Shown: positions 52,734-61,593, counted from the stretch's first letter. The stretch: DNA of 64,000 nucleotides from Thermaurantimonas aggregans (GCF_003851885.1 NZ_BHZE01000005.1:62001-126000), one strand, 5' to 3'. Numbers and translations are program-made. Notes: generated from the letters alone by a model not told the origin.

Positions 52734-55553
52734 TCAATTATTAAGTTCTTTAATTTCGCTTAGATATTGATTTTCAATGGTATGAATATCGAGCATTTCT
52801 TCAATCAAACGAATGACTATGTTTCTGTAGGTCTCTAAATCTTCTGCTTTAAAGGTAAAGTTATCAAAATTGTCAAAAGAATACCAGTTGTTGGTTTTTG
52901 TTTTAAACAAAAATTTCTCTTGCTCTTTTTTGTATTTAATAAAATGAAGGGCGGCTGAATAGGAACTTTCATTTTTACCTAAAGAATCCGCTACCATCAA
53001 CAGATAGCATAGTAGTTGAAGGGGCTTGCCGGCGTTTATTCGCTTTTTCTTGTCAAAAAAGTCAATATTTTCGAGATCAAAATGTTTGTTACTGGGTGCC
53101 GATCCGGTTTTGTAATCGATATTGTGAAAGTGATTACCAGCTCTTTCGAGTCGGTCTAAGGTACCGTATAATTTAATTTCGCCAAGATGGGGCACGAGTA
53201 AAGTCGTTTCAAATGATTTTTCTAAATGCGCGATGGATAGATTATTGGTGTCGAGGGTTTGATCGGTAAGTCGATTTCTATCAATCTGTAATTGATTTAA
53301 AATCATTTGTTTAATGAGAAATTTTTCGAGAAAATTTCTACCAGTATTCCAATCTGCGTTGGGAAGCTCGCGGTGAAGTTCTTCATCGAGTATTTGGTCT
53401 ACTTGAGCTTCTAAAACTTTTAAAGCTTCGACATTTGGGAATGTGGAATTTAGAAAGGGTTCATATAAGCGCTTCAAGGTATTGTGCACAGCCACGCCTT
53501 TGATTCGGGCGTCGGCCTGCTCTGCTACATCCTCTTCTACATCTTGAATGCCGAGCATGTACTTTGTATAGAAGTCCCTTGGACGCTCTATGTAATTTGC
53601 CAAATGTGTTGGAGAAATTCCTTTGGATTTGAGCCTATCTGACAAATCACGCACAAAGGCTTCATCTTTTTTCAGATGAAATTCTGACGAATAATTTCCA
53701 ATTTTCGGAGTGAGGATGTGTGCGATGTAGTTGAATTCTATTTTTCGATTTTCAGCGGCAAGTTCCCATTCGATTTGATAAATAAAACGGGAAGGAATGG
53801 CCTGTTCGTTTCCAATAGCTGGCGCGTATGAAATCAAATGAATCTCTTTGGCATTTCTAATGAGTTGATAAAAGTGATAAGAATAAATAGCCAGCTGATG
53901 GCGATGCTCCGGCAAACCATGTGCTACTGCAATATCGTAGGGTATGATTGACTGATGAAAGGCAGATTTTGGCAAAATACCGTCATTAGCCGATAGAATT
54001 ATGATGGTATCAAAATCGAGCAGTCGCGTCTCAAGCATTCCCATGATTTGGAGGCCTTGTACAGGCTCTCCACGCAAGCTGATGCCGTAAGATCGGGCGA
54101 TAGCCTCTAAAAAGAGCACTAAATCCTGCAACTTGAGAAAGTCTTGAGGCCAGGCGGCTGTTACATCTTTCAATTCAGCGAGCACTTCGCGCATCATGAA
54201 CAGCTGCTCTCTTTCGAGCATATCTCGTTCAGGTGATTTCGCAATACCTATTTCGAGCAGCGCTTTTGCTGCATCGATGAGTTGTTGCGGTGTTTCTGCG
54301 GGCGAAAAAAGAAGTTGATCGCCATCACAAAGGGTTTCATTGACTTTTTTATGATCAACAAAGATCAAATTGTTGTCGATGATGTCTTGCAAAAGTTTTT
54401 TAATGCGTTCAGGCTCAAAAAAGGAATATGCTAAAGCATTTGACAGCACTTCTTTGAGCTGACGGTGATAAAATTTCCCTTTTGACTCATCACGGCTTGC
54501 ATATTCTACCGATTTTATAAAAGATAGTATCCATTGATAAACTGGTAGCTGTTCTAATGGCAATTGCATGGTCACATTAATGCCTTCAGGTACTACCGGC
54601 AGATGGTGCAAAACGGGAAAGAGCATGTTTTCATCGGGCAGAACCACGGCTACGCGTTTAAAATCCCCATAGCCTTGTTCCTTAAGTTGCTCTATCACTT
54701 GGGCTACGATCTTTGTTTGTTGTACTCGGCCCGAAACGCGGTGGTGGGTAATTCTCTTTTGTTGCGTCAAAAGGTCATCGGTAAACTGACTTTTCGGTGA
54801 TAAAAGGTTTTTTTCTTTCCATTTTCGGTAAAAAGTTCCAGCTTCATGATTTGGAAAATGGATGCAGTAATATGTGTCATAATGGCCAATAAACTCACCT
54901 TTACCCGATGTTACCAGCGCATTTATCACCTCAAACTCAGCTTTGGTTAGCGCATTAAAACCGATAAAGTACACTTTTTTGGAGGTTAATTCGAGTGTAT
55001 TGATGCTCTCAGCTGCCTTTCGGTAGAGGAGACCTCGTGTGCTGTACTTTTTCTTTTTGAGCTGGCTGATAAATTCATCGTACAATTTTGGAAGTGATTC
55101 GTAGAATTTTTCAAATTTTTTTTCAAGCTCGCCTTTTTCTCGATCATTATGCAACTGCCATTGCTCTAGTATTTTGGCACGAGCAGTATTTGTGAGAATC
55201 GATATTGGTTCAATCAATTGTTCATCCAGGGAATTAAAATCGTTGAGTACTATGGGCCCCCACGACATAAACTCGCCCAATGTGCTGCAGCGCTCAGGTA
55301 TGTGCTTACGGGCGACTTCTATGAAGGCGAGCAGCAATTTGGAGTATTCCGTAGGCTCCTGATGGGCAATGCTCGCAATGAACTGGTCCATCGTAAGTAC
55401 ATCAGGAGCGATGACGACTGATTCGGACCGGTCAGCTAAATACCTCAAAAAAAAGATGCACGACCGCTGGGAGGGCAACACCACAGTGATGTCGTGCAGG
55501 TTGTCTTTATGTTCTTCAAAAATTTGGTTTGCGACGGAATGCAAAAAACTCAT
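52734..55553 (-). CDS. AddB-like PD-(D/E)XK nuclease/inactive helicase
   Basis: The 939-residue protein opens with a helicase-like fold lacking a Walker A motif (ITVVLPSQRSCIFFLRYLADRSE). The C-terminal third contains the RecB-family nuclease core, with LANYIERPRDFYTKYMLGI, VHNTLKRLYEPF, and the D-x-K of HNIDYKTGS. This is the layout of AddB, the partner of AddA in double-strand-break end resection. In Bacteroidota the addA gene is often adjacent; here the neighbours are thioredoxin and an aldo/keto reductase, so the partner must lie elsewhere. The cysteine cluster of Bacillus AddB was not seen. Confidence 0.85.
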   Translation of the reverse strand: MSFLHSVANQIFEEHKDNLHDITVVLPSQRSCIFFLRYLADRSESVVIAPDVLTMDQFIASIAHQEPTEYSKLLLAFIEVARKHIPERCSTLGEFMSWGPIVLNDFNSLDEQLIEPISILTNTARAKILEQWQLHNDREKGELEKKFEKFYESLPKLYDEFISQLKKKKYSTRGLLYRKAAESINTLELTSKKVYFIGFNALTKAEFEVINALVTSGKGEFIGHYDTYYCIHFPNHEAGTFYRKWKEKNLLSPKSQFTDDLLTQQKRITHHRVSGRVQQTKIVAQVIEQLKEQGYGDFKRVAVVLPDENMLFPVLHHLPVVPEGINVTMQLPLEQLPVYQWILSFIKSVEYASRDESKGKFYHRQLKEVLSNALAYSFFEPERIKKLLQDIIDNNLIFVDHKKVNETLCDGDQLLFSPAETPQQLIDAAKALLEIGIAKSPERDMLEREQLFMMREVLAELKDVTAAWPQDFLKLQDLVLFLEAIARSYGISLRGEPVQGLQIMGMLETRLLDFDTIIILSANDGILPKSAFHQSIIPYDIAVAHGLPEHRHQLAIYSYHFYQLIRNAKEIHLISYAPAIGNEQAIPSRFIYQIEWELAAENRKIEFNYIAHILTPKIGNYSSEFHLKKDEAFVRDLSDRLKSKGISPTHLANYIERPRDFYTKYMLGIQDVEEDVAEQADARIKGVAVHNTLKRLYEPFLNSTFPNVEALKVLEAQVDQILDEELHRELPNADWNTGRNFLEKFLIKQMILNQLQIDRNRLTDQTLDTNNLSIAHLEKSFETTLLVPHLGEIKLYGTLDRLERAGNHFHNIDYKTGSAPSNKHFDLENIDFFDKKKRINAGKPLQLLCYLLMVADSLGKNESSYSAALHFIKYKKEQEKFLFKTKTNNWYSFDNFDNFTFKAEDLETYRNIVIRLIEEMLDIHTIENQYLSEIKELNN

Positions 55554-55563
55554 TTATGAGCTT

Positions 55564-56547
55564 TTAGAAAGGTGGGTGCTGAGGCTTGTTATTCAGAATT
55601 GATTCGATGCGCTCCATCATATCGTCAGTCAGTAGGGGCACTACCTCGAGGGCTGTAAGGTTGTGTTTGAGTTGTTCAGGCTTGCTGGCTCCCAAAAGCA
55701 CTGTGCTTACATTCGGATTTTTCAAACACCACGCAATGGCCAGTCTTGTGACATCTGTGCCGATTTCTTTAGCAAATTCCATTAACTGAGCAACTTTTTT
55801 CAGATTTTCCTCAATGAGATTTCGCTCGGCAAGCCAAGCGAGTTCATCACGCTTGAGTCGATAGTCGTCTGATATTCCAGCGTTGTACTTACCTGTAAGC
55901 AAGCCACTCGCCAATGGCGACCAAATAGTGAGTCCTAAACCAACGGTTTTATAGATCTGGGCAAATTCGACTTCTACCTTATGGCGATAGAGCATGTTGT
56001 ATTGAGGTTGCTCAACCACAGGGCCTATCAGATTGTATCGGGCAGCGACCATATGTGCTTCCATGATTTCTTGTGCACTCCATTCGCTTGTACCCCAATA
56101 GAGCACTTTTCCAGCCATGATGAGCTGGTGCATACTCCATACAGTCTCTTCAATCGGTGTAGATTTATCGGGTCGGTGGCAAAAGTAGAGATCGAGGTAA
56201 TCCACTTGAAGGCGCTTCAAAGCGGCATCACAGGCCTCACGGATGTGTTTGCGGTGCAAGCCCCTTTGGGTTGGAAGCTTTCCCCCTGCCCCAAAGAAAA
56301 CCTTGCTCGATACAGTGTAAGAATCTCTTGACCATCCGGTTTCCTTGAGGATGCGTCCCATCACTTCCTCTGATCGGCCATGGGCATACACTTCGGCGTT
56401 GTCAAAAAAATTAACTCCGGCATCGTAGGCAATCACCATCAACTCTTTAGCTGTGTCATATCCGATTTGATTGCCAAAGGTGATCCACGTACCAAAAGAA
56501 AGTCTACTAACAGGCAGACCTGACTTACCTAATTTGCTGTATTCCAT
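55564..56547 (-). CDS. Aldo/keto reductase (Kv-beta-like subfamily)
   Basis: A 327-residue NADPH-dependent oxidoreductase of the TIM-barrel AKR family. It opens MEYSKLGKSGLPVSRLSFGTW, with FFDNAEVYAHGRSEEVMG containing the catalytic Asp/Tyr, the Lys in SSKVFFGAGG, and QPQYNMLYR. The C-terminal NVSTVLLGASKPEQLKHNL binds the cofactor. The subfamily resembles potassium-channel beta subunits and YghZ-type reductases. The physiological substrate is unknown. The gene is 10 bp upstream of the AddB-like gene. Confidence 0.92.
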   Translation of the reverse strand: MEYSKLGKSGLPVSRLSFGTWITFGNQIGYDTAKELMVIAYDAGVNFFDNAEVYAHGRSEEVMGRILKETGWSRDSYTVSSKVFFGAGGKLPTQRGLHRKHIREACDAALKRLQVDYLDLYFCHRPDKSTPIEETVWSMHQLIMAGKVLYWGTSEWSAQEIMEAHMVAARYNLIGPVVEQPQYNMLYRHKVEVEFAQIYKTVGLGLTIWSPLASGLLTGKYNAGISDDYRLKRDELAWLAERNLIEENLKKVAQLMEFAKEIGTDVTRLAIAWCLKNPNVSTVLLGASKPEQLKHNLTALEVVPLLTDDMMERIESILNNKPQHPPF

Positions 56548-56663
56548 TCTGTAAAATTTCTTTTAGATTTTCGATAAAGGTACTACACCTTATGAAAGTT
56601 CATACTATTCTTTGAAAAGGTGAAAAGAAGTAAAAAGTGAAAGAAGACAAAATCGCAGTAGGC

Positions 56664-57464
56664 TTACCTTTTTCTCCTGATTTTCAACAGATAAATGACC
56701 ACTAAAATCAAGATAACAAATGGCCACAGATGTACGATGCCAATTAAAAAACTCAAAAAGTTGTTCCATCCTTCATAGATGCCATCTCCTACCTTTTTAA
56801 AGAATTCCAATTCGCGCCTTGACTCTTGGTACAGACTTATGCTCAAGGTACTGTAGGCCAACTGATTGTCATAATTTTTTAGCATTTGTTCATACTGTTC
56901 GATTTCGTAACGCACTTCGTTGAGCTTTGCCTCGATTTCCAGAATTTCAGAAACGGTTTTTGCCTGCTTAAGCAATTCGCGATAGCGGTTTTCCAGCTCT
57001 TTTTTCGTTAGTATGCGAGCTTCAGTATCGCGATAGCTCTTGGTGATGTCTTCAACGCGTATATTTTTCGATTCTGGACGCCCAAAAACATCTTCTAGTG
57101 TATCGACAAAAGCATCAAAGTGCTTTGAAGGAATTTTGCAATCGAGGTAGAGATTAATGGAATTGTCGTAGCGATCAGTATTTTCGTTTTGAACAATGCC
57201 TTTGTAATGTTCAATCAATGAGAATAAAGCCTTTTTAGAAGTTTGAAAATCATTGGTCTTAAATCGGATTGAACCATTTTTAATTAACAGCCTATCTGAA
57301 TAAATCTTGTCATTATCTGTGTGAGTATTTTCGTTTGGAATGCCTGCTAAGTCTTGAGATTCAACCATTTCGTCTGAAGAAACCGATGCATCGTAGTTGT
57401 TGTTGCTTTGATTGCACGATAGTAAAAGAACAGATAAGAGTACAGTTAAAATGCTGGTTTTCAT
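56664..57464 (-). CDS. DUF4349 lipoprotein with coiled coil and C-terminal membrane anchor
   Basis: At 266 residues, it has a lipoprotein signal (VLLSVLLLSC) and the DUF4349 opening DRLLIKNGSIRFKTNDFQTSKKAL. The core has RYDNSINLYLDCKIPSKHFDAFVDTL, then a coiled coil (about 145-200, RYRELLKQAKTVSEILEIEAKLNEVRYEIEQYEQM). A membrane segment near the end (about 238-262) is followed by a basic tail. The family is widespread and uncharacterised. Confidence 0.87.
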   Translation of the reverse strand: MKTSILTVLLSVLLLSCNQSNNNYDASVSSDEMVESQDLAGIPNENTHTDNDKIYSDRLLIKNGSIRFKTNDFQTSKKALFSLIEHYKGIVQNENTDRYDNSINLYLDCKIPSKHFDAFVDTLEDVFGRPESKNIRVEDITKSYRDTEARILTKKELENRYRELLKQAKTVSEILEIEAKLNEVRYEIEQYEQMLKNYDNQLAYSTLSISLYQESRRELEFFKKVGDGIYEGWNNFLSFLIGIVHLWPFVILILVVIYLLKIRRKR

Positions 57465-57566
57465 CGAAAGAGAATTTGAATCAAAGGTATTCGAAACAAG
57501 ATCATGAGCTCTAATGTAAATGCATGAAATGATACCAAAGAATGATTAGTTTTTTGCCTTCAGACA

Positions 57567-58481
57567 TTAAAATTTTCTGCGAACAGGTGGCGGAACGGTC
57601 GGGATTTCGTCTTTGATGCCGGTATCAAATTTTATCTGCTCTTTTAGATGCCAATGGCCTTTGTTCCAATAAAGTCCATCATATGAAAAATCAGGACCAT
57701 ATACGGCATAGACACCTTTTTTTGACGCATCGGGTGGCGCTAGATGATCCATGATGATCATTTTTTCTTTTTCATTATACCGAAGTGTAGCTGAAACATT
57801 CGCCGAATAGTCATAGAAGAGTCTGAAAGGTTTTTTGAGATAACGACGGTCTGCTAAGTCCTGTATATAAAATATTTGAGCTCCGAACTGGATATTTTTA
57901 GGGCTTTTTATCACTAAGGCATCGACTATCTTTCGCTGTGTTGCTTTTCCCTGTGGGCGGTAGCCGAGCAAGGTGTAATACGTCTGATTGCCGTGTTTTA
58001 CATCAATGATTTGGTAATACAGGGCTCCGTACCAACGGGCCGGTTGAAGAGCTGTGTATTCAGGCTGTGCGATTTCCGATGCCTTATCTACAAGAGTATA
58101 CAGGTAGATGCGGTTCTTTTTGTCTTTTACTTGCAGAATACCATAAAATTCATACATATTTGGCTCGGCTAATGGCAAAAGCCAGGTGAATACATTTACA
58201 AACTTATCGCCCGACTGTAGGCGGCTGAGGTTTTTAACTTGCTCAAACGGGTAATTGAAACTTTCCGGTTGACTAAGTAAATCGTTCAGCAAAACATAAA
58301 ATTCATCCGAAGCCTGCTTTCTGGCTTGATACTCTACGGCTTTTAAAATTTTTGAACCCAAATCAGCCAAAATAGTTTCTGCCTCATGCAGCGATTGAGA
58401 GCGAATTGGATTAAAGCATGAACTTATAGTGCTGAAAATGAATAGAAAGGTAATCAAAATGTATTGCTGGCCTGATTTCAT
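57567..58481 (-). CDS. Exported protein of unknown function
   Basis: The 304-residue product has an N-terminal export signal (MKSGQQYILITFLFIFSTISSC, possibly a lipobox at SSC). The rest is predicted soluble and mainly beta (YEFYGILQVKDKKNRIYLYTLVDKASE; RWYGALYYQIIDVKHGNQTYYTLLGYRPQ; KEKMIIMDHLAPP), ending in a Pro-rich PPPVRRKF. I recall similar uncharacterised proteins in Bacteroidota but no function. The ATG at 58479-58481 fits the signal better than the TTG eight codons upstream. Confidence 0.75.
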   Translation of the reverse strand: MKSGQQYILITFLFIFSTISSCFNPIRSQSLHEAETILADLGSKILKAVEYQARKQASDEFYVLLNDLLSQPESFNYPFEQVKNLSRLQSGDKFVNVFTWLLPLAEPNMYEFYGILQVKDKKNRIYLYTLVDKASEIAQPEYTALQPARWYGALYYQIIDVKHGNQTYYTLLGYRPQGKATQRKIVDALVIKSPKNIQFGAQIFYIQDLADRRYLKKPFRLFYDYSANVSATLRYNEKEKMIIMDHLAPPDASKKGVYAVYGPDFSYDGLYWNKGHWHLKEQIKFDTGIKDEIPTVPPPVRRKF

Positions 58482-58511
58482 GACAACGTAAATCCTAAAT
58501 CTCAAGCAAAT

Positions 58512-58552
58512 AAAAAACCCTTCTGAAGCAATTTTTATTGCAAACAGAAGGG
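58512..58552 (-). terminator. Terminator of the ferredoxin gene
   Basis: CCCTTCTG/CAGAAGGG arms (58518-58525, 58545-58552) enclose a second small stem (GCAAT/ATTGC) and lead, on the minus strand, into six T. It lies 24 bp after the ferredoxin stop and before the next gene on that strand. Confidence 0.82.
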
Positions 58553-58575
58553 ATAAAATAGAAAAAACTTAATTT

Positions 58576-58923
58576 CTACAGATGTAAGAATTCTTTTTTA
58601 GCCAAAAGCTCTTCTTTAGTCTCCACGTGATTTTCATCAGGTACACAACAATCTACAGGACATACCGCAGCACACTGAGGCTCGTCATGAAAACCAACGC
58701 ACTCCGTACATTTATCTGTGACAATGTAATATACGTCGTAGCTCAAGGGCTCCTGTGGTTCATCGGCATCGTAGGTGATACCTGACTTCGGTGTGATCTT
58801 GCCTTTTAAAGAAGTTCCGTCCGAAAATCTCCATTCTCTACCGCCTTCGTAAATGGCATTATTAGGACACTCAGGCTCACATGCACCACAGTTGATGCAT
58901 TCTTCAGTTATTTTGATAGCCAT
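58576..58923 (-). CDS. Ferredoxin with two 4Fe-4S clusters
   Basis: This 115-residue bacterial-type ferredoxin has a first cluster motif CINCGACEPECP (12-23) and a second C-TECVGFHDEPQCAAVCP with an insertion, as in Bacteroidota/Chromatium-type 4Fe-4S ferredoxins. A loop of about 45 residues between them is longer than in clostridial ferredoxin. It transfers electrons at low potential; partners are unknown. It is divergent from the LuxC-type gene, with back-to-back promoter boxes. Confidence 0.93.
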   Translation of the reverse strand: MAIKITEECINCGACEPECPNNAIYEGGREWRFSDGTSLKGKITPKSGITYDADEPQEPLSYDVYYIVTDKCTECVGFHDEPQCAAVCPVDCCVPDENHVETKEELLAKKEFLHL

Positions 58924-58946
58924 AGAAACGTACGATATTCAAAAAT

Positions 58947-58962
58947 TACCTTTGCAAAGTTA
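58947..58962. promoter_or_regulatory. Back-to-back divergent -7 elements of the ferredoxin and LuxC-type genes
   Basis: TACCTTTG (58947-58954, plus strand) is directly followed by CAAAGTTA, which on the minus strand reads TAACTTTG (58955-58962). Each is an exact TAnnTTTG box, facing opposite genes in a 59-bp gap. Together they form a near-perfect 16-bp palindrome. -33 boxes are not evident on either side. Confidence 0.6.
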
Positions 58963-58982
58963 ATCACGCACTGCCACTAAAA

Positions 58983-60014
58983 ATGACTTTTGGGACAGAA
59001 ATTCAAATTTTAACCGAATTTGGAAACAAACTAAATAAGCTCGTTAAAGATTATCAGAATCAAAATTTATCCTCTGAGGTTAAAGAACTTATTCAAAAAG
59101 CTTCAGCCATAAATCCCTGGTTTACTTCAGAGAATATATGGTATGGCCTCTCGTATTGGGCTTCGATGCTCAACGAGGAAAATCTTGAACGTTGGTTAGA
59201 TAACTATCAAAAAGAGCTTACATCAATCAAAAATGTTGGCATTATCACGGCAGGCAATATACCTTTTGTAGGCATTCACGACTTGCTATGTGTTTACTTA
59301 TCAGGTCACAATGCTGTACTTAAAACTTCTTCTGACGATCCTGTATTGACAAAATGGATGATCTCCATGCTGGCAGAGATAGATCGTTCAGTGGCAGAGC
59401 GCTTTCGATTCGTCGAACGGATCGAAAGCATAGATGCCGTGATTGCCACCGGATCAAACAACAGCGCTCGCTACTTCGAATATTACTTCGGAAAATATCC
59501 CAATATCATTCGCAAAAACCGGAATTCCATAGCCATTGTCACGGTTGACACTACCGATGATCAATTAAGGCGTCTTGCCGACGACGTTTTTCAATATTTC
59601 GGCTTGGGCTGTCGCTCGGTTTCGAAACTGTACTTGCCCGAAGGATTTGATCTGCAGCGCATTTTCGGTGCTTTTTACGACTGGCGACACATTATCCAGC
59701 ACCACCGGTATGCCAGCAATTACGACTACAACCGCGTGGTATATCTTATGAGTAAGGAGCCCATTTTGGAAAATGGCTTCTTTATTCTCCGTCAAAATCA
59801 AGCTCTCGCCACTCCTGTAAGTGTAGTGCATTACGAGTATTATTCATCGTATGATGTTCTCGCTTCGACCATTCATCAGCTTCGCGAACAAATTCAATGT
59901 ATTGTAGGCGCTGAAAAATCACTTTGTACGGACGACTATGGCAGAGCTCAATGGCCGGCTATAGACAGTTATGCAGATGGTGTCGATACGATGCAGTTTT
60001 TGCTGCAACTTTAA
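58983..60014 (+). CDS. LuxC-type acyl-CoA reductase
   Basis: The 343-residue member of the LuxC/aldehyde-dehydrogenase-like superfamily has VGIITAGNIPFVGIHDLLCVYLSGHNAVLKTSSDDP (nucleotide-binding side), AVIATGSNNSARYFEYYFGKYPNIIRKNRNSIAIV, and the probable catalytic Cys in YFGLGCRSVSKLYLPEGF. Such proteins reduce acyl-CoA or acyl groups to aldehydes. It is somewhat shorter than luminous-bacteria LuxC, and no luciferase genes are present. It is divergent from a ferredoxin, whose product might or might not be related. Confidence 0.88.
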   Translation: MTFGTEIQILTEFGNKLNKLVKDYQNQNLSSEVKELIQKASAINPWFTSENIWYGLSYWASMLNEENLERWLDNYQKELTSIKNVGIITAGNIPFVGIHDLLCVYLSGHNAVLKTSSDDPVLTKWMISMLAEIDRSVAERFRFVERIESIDAVIATGSNNSARYFEYYFGKYPNIIRKNRNSIAIVTVDTTDDQLRRLADDVFQYFGLGCRSVSKLYLPEGFDLQRIFGAFYDWRHIIQHHRYASNYDYNRVVYLMSKEPILENGFFILRQNQALATPVSVVHYEYYSSYDVLASTIHQLREQIQCIVGAEKSLCTDDYGRAQWPAIDSYADGVDTMQFLLQL

Positions 60015-60506
60015 TTGCAAAACCATCCAGGATTGAGGATTATCAGAGTACGTTTTGAAAATTCGCTGAAAGTTTTTGATTCCAAATTCATTTAGTTTCT
60101 GGTTTTGAATAACTTGAAAGGAAACCAAATCGCGAGCTAAATCGCACCTGCGCAAGAAAACAGGATATGTCGATGGATGTGGAAATGCATCCTTCATAAA
60201 GTGAACCAGACAAACAGTTGATGATTCTTGGGCTGAATCTTCTATGGCTTTTGGAACTACGGATATTACCAGTTGATCTCTGAGGGTATAAATGTTGTAC
60301 GAAGGATAAAATCCCAAGTTGCCTGGAGCCTAGCGTAGGATGGCCCAAGGCTCTCCTTTGTAAAAATATGCTATCCATATTTACTTCGACTGTTCCTTAA
60401 TGGTCGAAGTACTTTTTGCCTTTAAATGTCTCTTCAGATCGCTAGGCATACCCGAACGGGCAAATGCAGCTACTGCCAGCATCAGGAATATTTCATATCT
60501 TCTCAT
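59919..60506 (-). pseudogene. Probable decayed gene behind the OsmC gene, two in-frame stops
   Basis: An ATG at 60504-60506 overlaps the OsmC stop (ATGA) and opens a 41-codon frame (MRRYEIFLMLAVAAFARSGM...) ending at TAA 60381-60383. The same frame continues with protein-like sequence (YFYKGEPWAILR), meets a TAG at 60330-60332, then goes on with PGNLGFYPSYNIYTLRDQL and about 90 further residues to SDNPQSW before running antisense into the LuxC-type gene. The shared frame and translational coupling suggest one former gene of about 170 codons with two nonsense mutations. Alternatively the 41-residue peptide is a real small protein and the rest is chance. No family recognised. Confidence 0.45.
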
Positions 60507-60913
60507 TCGAGCGTCCAGTAAAATTCGATATCTTGAACGATATCAGGATGTAAACTCTTCGCTACGGGGCAGTTAAGGCCGGCTTGCTCCAATCGAAGGC
60601 GATCGCTTTCCGGATATTGTGCAGGCAAATACACTTTTAAATGAATCTCGCTCACGCGTCTTGGGCCAGAGGCCATTACTTTAGTCACCTCAGCAAAAGC
60701 ACCTTTTAAAAGCTTTTCATTTTCGCCGGCTGCTATGCCCATGATGGTCAGCATGCAATTGGCCAGCGAAGTGCTGAGCAAATCTGTTGGCGAAAAAGCT
60801 TCACCGCGACCGTGATTGTCAGGTGGGGCGTCCGTATGTATTACTTGCTGACTTCTGGTGTGAGTCGATTCACATCTCAAACCACCTGTATATACCACTT
60901 TAGAAGTCATCAT
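60503..60913 (-). CDS. OsmC-family peroxiredoxin-like protein
   Basis: The 136-residue OsmC/Ohr-fold protein opens KVVYTGGLRCESTHTRSQQVIHTDAPPDNHG. It has an F-SPTDLLSTSLANCMLTIMGI helix with the central active-site Cys, and the second Cys near the end (AGLNCPVAKSLHP). Both peroxidatic cysteines are therefore present, so reduction of organic hydroperoxides by a thiol mechanism is plausible. The stop overlaps a following short frame (ATGA). An exact TATCTTTG -7 box lies at 60930-60937, 17 bp upstream of the tandem ATGs. Confidence 0.93.
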   Translation of the reverse strand: MMTSKVVYTGGLRCESTHTRSQQVIHTDAPPDNHGRGEAFSPTDLLSTSLANCMLTIMGIAAGENEKLLKGAFAEVTKVMASGPRRVSEIHLKVYLPAQYPESDRLRLEQAGLNCPVAKSLHPDIVQDIEFYWTLE

Positions 60914-60929
60914 TTGTAAATTTTGATGC

Positions 60930-60937
60930 CAAAGATA
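60930..60937 (-). promoter_or_regulatory. -7 promoter element of the OsmC gene
   Basis: TATCTTTG on the minus strand matches TAnnTTTG, 16-20 bp before the OsmC start. A palindrome at 60985-60998 lies about 50 bp further upstream. Confidence 0.5.
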
Positions 60938-60984
60938 TCTTCAGATCAAAAGGTAAAAGTATCTGTCTGAAGGAAACGTTTGTA

Positions 60985-60998
60985 TTTACACATGTAAA
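60985..60998. promoter_or_regulatory. Palindrome TTTACA-CA-TGTAAA, candidate operator 1
   Basis: A perfect 6-bp inverted repeat with a 2-bp centre lies between the divergent OsmC and XRE genes. The same TTACAnnTGTAA core recurs at 61050-61061, 64 bp away centre to centre (about six helical turns). Confidence 0.6.
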
Positions 60999-61027
60999 AA
61001 AGGTTTATTAATTAACATATGTGATTA

Positions 61028-61062
61028 TTTGGATGTTTATCGTTGAGATTTACATTTGTAAT
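61028..61062 (+). promoter_or_regulatory. Consensus promoter of the XRE gene with overlapping operator 2
   Basis: TTTG (61028-61031), a 19-nt spacer and TACATTTG (61051-61058) match the phylum's promoter exactly. The -7 box lies within TTACA-TT-TGTAA (61050-61061), the second copy of the palindrome seen at 60985. A protein bound there would exclude RNA polymerase. The ATG is 11 bp downstream. Confidence 0.7.
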
Positions 61063-61073
61063 AAACAGATGAA

Positions 61074-61556
61074 ATGAAAACAATTGTTGATAGAATTAAG
61101 GAATTACAACAAGCACAGGGACTTACAAACAATGAATTCGCTGAAAAACTTGGAATTAGCTCAGCTGCACTGTCTCATATTTACTGCGGTCGAAATAATC
61201 CTTCCTTGACGATTTTAGAAGCAATCTATCAAAAATTTCCAAATGTAAATTTCAATTACCTCTTAAAAGGACAAGGAAATTTGTTTGAAGCAGATCAAAA
61301 GGTAAACGAATCTAAGAAGCATATAATCAATGATTTATTTTCATCCATTGAAGAATTTCAAGCTTCAGATAAAAATGTTCAAAATCCACCCATGCACCTG
61401 ATTGACGATAAAAAATCAAGTAAAGAAAACGAACAGCGTCATTTTACAGATGTAAATATAAAGGTTAATGAATTTCAGGTGGTGAAAGTAGCGCTCTTTA
61501 CTAGCGATGGTCGCGTGTTTTTTTTCACACCTAGTGCAGAGAATCCGTTTTTGTAA
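61074..61556 (+). CDS. XRE-family transcription regulator
   Basis: The 160-residue protein has an N-terminal HTH_3 domain (about 5-65; IKELQQAQGLTNNEFAEKLGISSAALSHIYCGRNNPSLTILEAI, then FPNVNFNYLLKGQGNLF). A polar region of about 90 residues without a recognised domain follows, ending in a short beta-like stretch (FQVVKVALFTSDGRVFFFTP). There is no peptidase domain. Two matching palindromes upstream, one over its own -7 box, point to autoregulation and perhaps control of the divergent OsmC gene. Confidence 0.85.
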   Translation: MKTIVDRIKELQQAQGLTNNEFAEKLGISSAALSHIYCGRNNPSLTILEAIYQKFPNVNFNYLLKGQGNLFEADQKVNESKKHIINDLFSSIEEFQASDKNVQNPPMHLIDDKKSSKENEQRHFTDVNIKVNEFQVVKVALFTSDGRVFFFTPSAENPFL

Positions 61557-61593
61557 CTCTACTCGTGTATTTTTGCAGCAAATCCTCTATTAA

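Noticed and set aside
58983-60014. LuxC-type gene as evidence of bioluminescence
   Set aside because: No luxAB or luxDE genes nearby; LuxC-like reductases occur in many non-luminous Bacteroidota.
60088-60378. 96-codon minus-strand frame starting MDSIFLQRR
   Set aside because: Ser/Arg-rich and in a different frame from the more protein-like sequence continuing from the OsmC-coupled start; probably spurious.
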